A DNA stretch of 64,000 nt from Pseudomonas asplenii (GTDB taxonomy: Bacteria; Pseudomonadota; Gammaproteobacteria; Pseudomonadales; Pseudomonadaceae). The stretch lies in NCBI RefSeq assembly GCF_900105475.1, contig NZ_LT629777.1, forward strand, positions 3,844,001 through 3,908,000. The letters are read 5' to 3'. Every line of letters starts with the position of its first letter. Positions within the stretch are counted from its first letter, which is position 1. The position numbers and the translations under genes were made by a program. Positions 61,432-64,000 of the stretch are shown in pieces. The notes beneath the pieces were generated by a model. The model did no database searches. It saw nothing but the letters and a program-made list of their open reading frames with translations, and was not told where the DNA came from.

Positions 61432-61620
61432 CTAGCCCACGCGCGAAAGGTCGAGGGCCCAGGTTTCCGCGACGGCATTAGACGCGGTGGGCCTGACTCC
61501 AGCCAGTTTCAGCCGGGCGTAGATCCGTCCGACTACTGGACGGCGTGCGCCGGTCAGCAGGTACTGCCAGCCATTGTTCGCGAGCCAGGCAATTTGTTTC
61601 CCTGGCAGGTGATAACGCCC
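61432..61620 (-). pseudogene. DUF4224-like (integrase-adjacent) gene remnant lacking its start
   Basis: A 62-codon frame, GRYHLPGKQIAWLANNGW through PVVGRIYARLKLAGV to ALDLSRVG, ends in TAG three bases before the integrase ATG. The pattern (PxKQIxWLxxNGWxY then PVVGR) is what I recognise from small DUF4224 proteins encoded next to phage integrases. The frame is open back to 61665 but offers no ATG, GTG or TTG. It lies in the -1 frame relative to the HTH gene that covers its 5' side. I read it as a gene that lost its first 10-20 codons. A -1 frameshift producing an HTH-DUF4224 fusion is the alternative; I see no good slippery heptamer. Confidence 0.6.
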
Positions 61621-61799
61621 ATCTTGAACATTGCGTTGGTGAGACGCTTCTTGACGGTGCCGGCTTCAATGCCGGCTTCCCGGGCAATCTCCTTTGAGGT
61701 GAAGCCCTGGGCAATCCACAGCAGAAACTGCAGCTCCCGCGGCGTCAGGCCGCGACCCAAGTGGCCCCTCCATGCGCCGTTGACGATCGTCGTGTCCAT
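61554..61799 (-). CDS. LuxR-type helix-turn-helix protein, probably truncated
   Basis: 81 residues. Residues 16-62 form a GerE/LuxR-type HTH (LTPRELQFLLWIAQGFTSKE, AGTVKKRLTNAMFKMGV). AGGA lies eight bases before the ATG. After Val62 the sequence loses family character and runs 19 residues to a stop, while a different frame carries the DUF4224-like protein. The natural C-terminus therefore seems to have been replaced by the out-of-frame neighbour. It is likely a phage regulator, perhaps of integrase expression. Confidence 0.7.
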   Translation of the reverse strand: MDTTIVNGAWRGHLGRGLTPRELQFLLWIAQGFTSKEIAREAGIEAGTVKKRLTNAMFKMGVITCQGNKLPGSRTMAGSTC

Positions 61800-61859
61800 G
61801 TTTCGGTTCCTGGTTGATTTCCCGTTTGGCCCTCGGCAGAAGGCCAGCCAGTGAAATCG

Positions 61860-62042
61860 TCAGCCTTCACGACTCATCTGCTCGTGACTGGCGTGCTCAT
61901 CGCTGCAGAACGGCAGGCTCTCGCTCATCGACGCCCGCCTGCCACGGTCGAAGCCAATGAAGTAGATGGTTCGGTAGATCGGCTTCTCTACCGGCTTGCG
62001 GCAGCGAGCGCATTTCACGGGTTCAATTGCCGGTTGGTTCAT
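61860..62042 (-). CDS. Small zinc-ribbon-like prophage protein, 60 residues
   Basis: 60 residues with CARC near the N-terminus and CSDEH further on, enough for one zinc site (two Cys, then Cys and His). Basic middle part (GFDRGRRAS). GGAGG lies eight bases before the ATG at 62042, a strong start. I do not recognise a named family; such proteins are common in early regions of Pseudomonas prophages. DNA-binding or anti-host roles are possible. Confidence 0.65.
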   Translation of the reverse strand: MNQPAIEPVKCARCRKPVEKPIYRTIYFIGFDRGRRASMSESLPFCSDEHASHEQMSREG

Positions 62043-62674
62043 CACGTGTTCCTCCAGTGGTTTCCCAGATGCCACTCATGGAATGGCACCTGGTGAAACC
62101 CCGGACCCGCTACTGGCGACGGTCCGGGCTTGTTGCGTCAACAATGTCCGCTGCGCTCTGCCACCGACGGCTTTGCGCTTCATGTGTTCGGCCTTGAGCT
62201 TCCCTCGCATCACGCGTCAGTCGGAGTCAGCGTGATGGTCATCGGGTGCAGATATTCGCTACGCGACAGTCAACTGCAGCTCGGCGGCGCAGATAGGTAG
62301 GGCAGTTCGTCGCGGGGTGCCGGTCCGTTTTCCGGCTGGGCTTGCTACTTCATTGGCAGGGTCCTCCTCTGTTGTTTGTTCCTCCCCATGCGCGGTGCCG
62401 GAGTCCTCTCTCTGGCCGGGTCACACATTTCGTGGACGGTGTTCTTCCCGGCTGGCTGCTTGGTTTGGCGTCCCCCAATGAGTGAGGTCCGGCAGCTATC
62501 CAGAGGCTGCGTGGTCGACGACTTAGCTTGTTCCGACCCAGGTTCTGCCCGGGTGCGTCGAGGTGGTCACGTCAGGTTGTGTAAAGAGCGGCGCAGCTTT
62601 CGCTGCTGGCCGGCGGGGTGGGTGCTGGCTTGAGGTGGAATATAGGAGTTCCCATATTTTTTATTGGAGGCGAT
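62043..62674. other. Prophage region with only fragmentary small ORFs
   Basis: About 630 bases with no confident gene. On the minus strand there is a 44-codon frame at 62076-62210 (MRGKLKAEHMKRKAVGGRAQ...) joined by TGATG to a 10-codon frame (62210-62242). A very strong ribosome site (AGAGGAGG) sits before ATG-AAG-TAG at 62345-62353. The pattern looks like decayed or very short genes. A near-palindrome at 62639-62658 may be the leftward promoter or operator. Confidence 0.35.
62639..62658. promoter_or_regulatory. 20-bp near-palindrome, candidate phage operator
   Basis: AATATAGGAGTTCCCATATT is symmetric except at one base of each arm and the centre. On the minus strand it includes TATATT, a good -10 element for leftward transcription. 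It lies upstream of the fragmentary small ORFs and the zinc-ribbon gene. Confidence 0.4.
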
Positions 62675-62697
62675 AAAAAGCCCGCGCTCAGCGGGCT
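62675..62697 (-). terminator. Rho-independent terminator of the DUF1654 gene
   Basis: On the minus strand AGCCCGC-TGAGC-GCGGGCT followed by TTTT, starting right after the stop codon. Confidence 0.88.
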
Positions 62698-62700
62698 CAT

Positions 62701-62952
62701 TTATGTGTCGCAGTACTCTCGCCATCCGATCCTGACCTGGTCGGCTCCCAGGGATTCCACTCTCACACCAGCGGTTTCACTGATTTCGTCCAGCAGGCGT
62801 TGCCAGTCTTCCGGGTTTTCGTGTTCAAGCCTGGCAACGGTCACCGCCTGGACTTTCTGGACCTTGGGTGAGGCGATGAGGGATTGCAGGCGCCGGCCCA
62901 CGGACTCGTAGGAGGAGGGCGGTTTGCTGGTTGTGAACGCAAGGTGCGGCAT
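62701..62952 (-). CDS. DUF1654 family protein
   Basis: 83 residues with the DUF1654 pattern: SSYESVGRRLQSLIASPKVQ, then NPEDWQRLLDEISETAGV and the C-terminal QVRIGW. The family is found in Pseudomonas genomes and prophages; function unknown. AAGGA sits eight bases before the ATG, and a LexA box lies 18 bases upstream of the start. The gene is a single transcription unit with its own terminator. I infer induction by DNA damage. Confidence 0.85.
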   Translation of the reverse strand: MPHLAFTTSKPPSSYESVGRRLQSLIASPKVQKVQAVTVARLEHENPEDWQRLLDEISETAGVRVESLGADQVRIGWREYCDT

Positions 62953-62969
62953 GTGGTATTCCTTACCGA

Positions 62970-62989
62970 TACTGTATTTATGAACAGTA
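62970..62989. promoter_or_regulatory. LexA (SOS) box
   Basis: TACTGTATTTATGAACAGTA contains CTGT-N8-ACAG with matching TA flanks on both sides, the standard LexA operator of gamma-proteobacteria. On the minus strand it overlaps the expected promoter of the DUF1654 gene (TTACAA and TACAGT elements). Confidence 0.85.
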
Positions 62990-63077
62990 TTTGTAAGGCT
63001 CCAGCTTGGCAATGGGACAGGCTAGATATTTATGCGTTTATGCATATTTAGATTGTAATATGATCCATTCAGACATG

Positions 63078-63100
63078 AAAAAGCCCGCGCTTGGCGGGCT
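63078..63100 (-). terminator. Rho-independent terminator of the superinfection-immunity gene
   Basis: On the minus strand AGCCCGC-CAAGC-GCGGGCT followed by TTTTT. Its stem is the same as that of the terminator at 62675. Confidence 0.9.
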
Positions 63101-63117
63101 TCTCTTGACCTGGTAGC

Positions 63118-63540
63118 TCAGGCTGGGTCAAGTTCTGACCCGCAATACCTGCACTTGATTGCTGCAGCTTTCACTGACTCTGCGCAATAGGGGTAGTCTT
63201 TCATGTCTGTAGAAGGGGCTGGCGCTTGATAGATCGATGCTGGAATTCCACTTGCCATTGCGCGCTCAATCGGAGTCGGCCTGCTGAGTACCCATACGAA
63301 AGCTGCGACCCATCCTATAAGGGTCCATCCGGCCAGGAGATTCAAGGCGAAGATCGCGGCAGCTTTCGGGTGCTCATTGACAGCACAAATGGCGGGGTAG
63401 AAGTACAGTGTAAGGGCAGAGGGAAAGAAAATTATCAGTGCAAGAATGCCAATTCCGTTACGGGGTCCGCCGTCGAGGTTCCCCATGTGAAACGTTACAA
63501 AGCAAACGAGAGCAAGGCACAGTAGGCCGACAATCTTCAT
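63118..63540 (-). CDS. Superinfection immunity family membrane protein with C-terminal zinc ribbon
   Basis: 140 residues. Two or three membrane helices fall within residues 1-90. The family signature is in the second half of that stretch: LNLLAGWTLIGWVAAFVWVL, as in the T4 Imm-like superinfection immunity family, which blocks DNA entry of related phages. The C-terminal 25 residues are a zinc ribbon, but the first ligand of the usual CPYC is Tyr116 (YPYC), leaving Cys119, Cys130 and Cys133. ATG 63540 has GGAG eight bases upstream; a GTG at 63549 is less likely. A prophage carrying this gene would protect its host from related phages. Confidence 0.83.
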   Translation of the reverse strand: MKIVGLLCLALVCFVTFHMGNLDGGPRNGIGILALIIFFPSALTLYFYPAICAVNEHPKAAAIFALNLLAGWTLIGWVAAFVWVLSRPTPIERAMASGIPASIYQAPAPSTDMKDYPYCAESVKAAAIKCRYCGSELDPA

Positions 63541-63701
63541 CAAAAACACTCCATGTCAGGAGTGAGCATGTTACCAGTTGAGGTCTGGTGCCACCATGTC
63601 AGTGGCCTCGTGTGGTAGGCCGGAAACAAGAAGCCCTGCGCTGGGCCGAGCCCTGGAGAATTGGTTTGAATAAACCAAGAGATTGGTGAAGGCAAAGCTT
63701 G

Positions 63702-63986
63702 CTAGCGTTCTAGGTCATCCTTTAGGTCTTTAAGGCGACGATCTAGGTCGGCAGCAGTAGCCATGAATTTTTTGATGAATGGGTCGTCGGGTGGGAGCTG
63801 GCTTCGGCTGGCGACCTGGAAGTTTGCGCCGGTGGTCTCAACTTTCAACCGCAGAACATCGGTGCTGGCACCGTGCCACAAAATCTTTTCGTATCGAGAT
63901 ACCGAGACAGACAGCTCCCGAAGATGCTGTACCAGCATCAAACCATCTCTTGCGCTGACATTTTCGGGCTGGAGCCAGTAGCTCAT
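63702..63986 (-). CDS. Hypothetical prophage protein, 94 residues
   Basis: 94 residues, charged, mixed alpha/beta, with a helical C-terminus (MATAADLDRRLKDLKDDLER) that may be a short coiled coil. No family recognised, no signal peptide. It is complete within the window, 14 bases from the edge. A TTGGTTT-GAAT-AAACCAA inverted repeat (63661-63678) lies just after its stop. Confidence 0.6.
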   Translation of the reverse strand: MSYWLQPENVSARDGLMLVQHLRELSVSVSRYEKILWHGASTDVLRLKVETTGANFQVASRSQLPPDDPFIKKFMATAADLDRRLKDLKDDLER

Positions 63987-64000
63987 AGCTAGAGTGCGAA

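Noticed and set aside
61478..61714. 78-codon third frame at the HTH/DUF4224 junction
   Set aside because: It shows neither HTH nor DUF4224 character; the two other frames explain the region better.
62376..62633. Plus-strand 85-codon frame in the prophage
   Set aside because: Opposite in direction to all neighbouring genes, no ribosome site and no recognisable domain.

Overview
This window looks like a Pseudomonas chromosome, most likely the P. fluorescens group. The evidence is the high GC content, the gene order ftsK-lolA-rarA-crcB-serS-cysG followed by tusDCBE, the large 180-kDa-type NAD-glutamate dehydrogenase, Pseudomonas-type REP palindromes and many Pseudomonas-specific DUF families. 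Most of the window (about 1-60,240) is ordinary core genome. The last 3.8 kb is the edge of a prophage or integrative element inserted beside a tRNA-Ser gene.

Layout. 1-12.6 kb: a DUF2242 lipoprotein, a tiny acidic ORF with its own terminator, an AraC regulator paired with a nitrilase-like membrane protein, fadH, a PLP-dependent deaminase-like enzyme, cytochrome b561, DUF1853, and a tightly packed run nadK-metallophosphoesterase-rhomboid protease-yeaC-DUF2797. 12.6-21.5 kb: pepN, a YCF48/RND-MMPL pair, a DUF5629/lactonase pair and two small membrane or secreted proteins. 21.5-33.6 kb: sbcDC, then the six-gene moxR-DUF58-DUF4381-batA-batB/C-batD operon, all on the minus strand. 34-40.5 kb: a lower-GC polysaccharide export island with a GT2 glycosyltransferase, Wzm/Wzt ABC exporter and a three-module 956-residue methyltransferase/WbsX/RgpF protein. 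40.7-48 kb: gdhB, DUF4404, a degenerate phosphonatase-like HAD protein and mlaA. 48-60 kb: ftsK, lolA, rarA, crcB, serS, cysG, a glutathionyl-hydroquinone reductase, ybiB, the tusEBCD sulfur relay and a Bax-inhibitor-1 family protein.

Prophage edge (60,143-64,000). An intact tRNA-Ser(UGA) is followed by its terminator, by two 12-bp direct repeats that look like integrase arm sites, and by a leftward tyrosine integrase. Upstream of the integrase is an apparent deletion junction: a LuxR-type HTH gene runs out of frame into the body of a DUF4224-like gene that has lost its start. Beyond that are a small zinc-ribbon-like protein, a DUF1654 gene under an almost perfect LexA (SOS) box, a superinfection-immunity family membrane protein whose C-terminal zinc ribbon has lost one cysteine, and an unknown protein. 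The element continues past the window.

The points I consider most worth following are: the HTH/DUF4224 junction; the LexA box in front of DUF1654; the three-module glycan protein; two apparent pseudoenzymes (a nitrilase without its cysteine and a PhnX-like HAD without nucleophile or cap); and the nested tiny ORFs at 1,225-1,426. I did not find a clearly new multi-gene defence or metabolic system. No CRISPR array, rRNA or complete IS element is visible.
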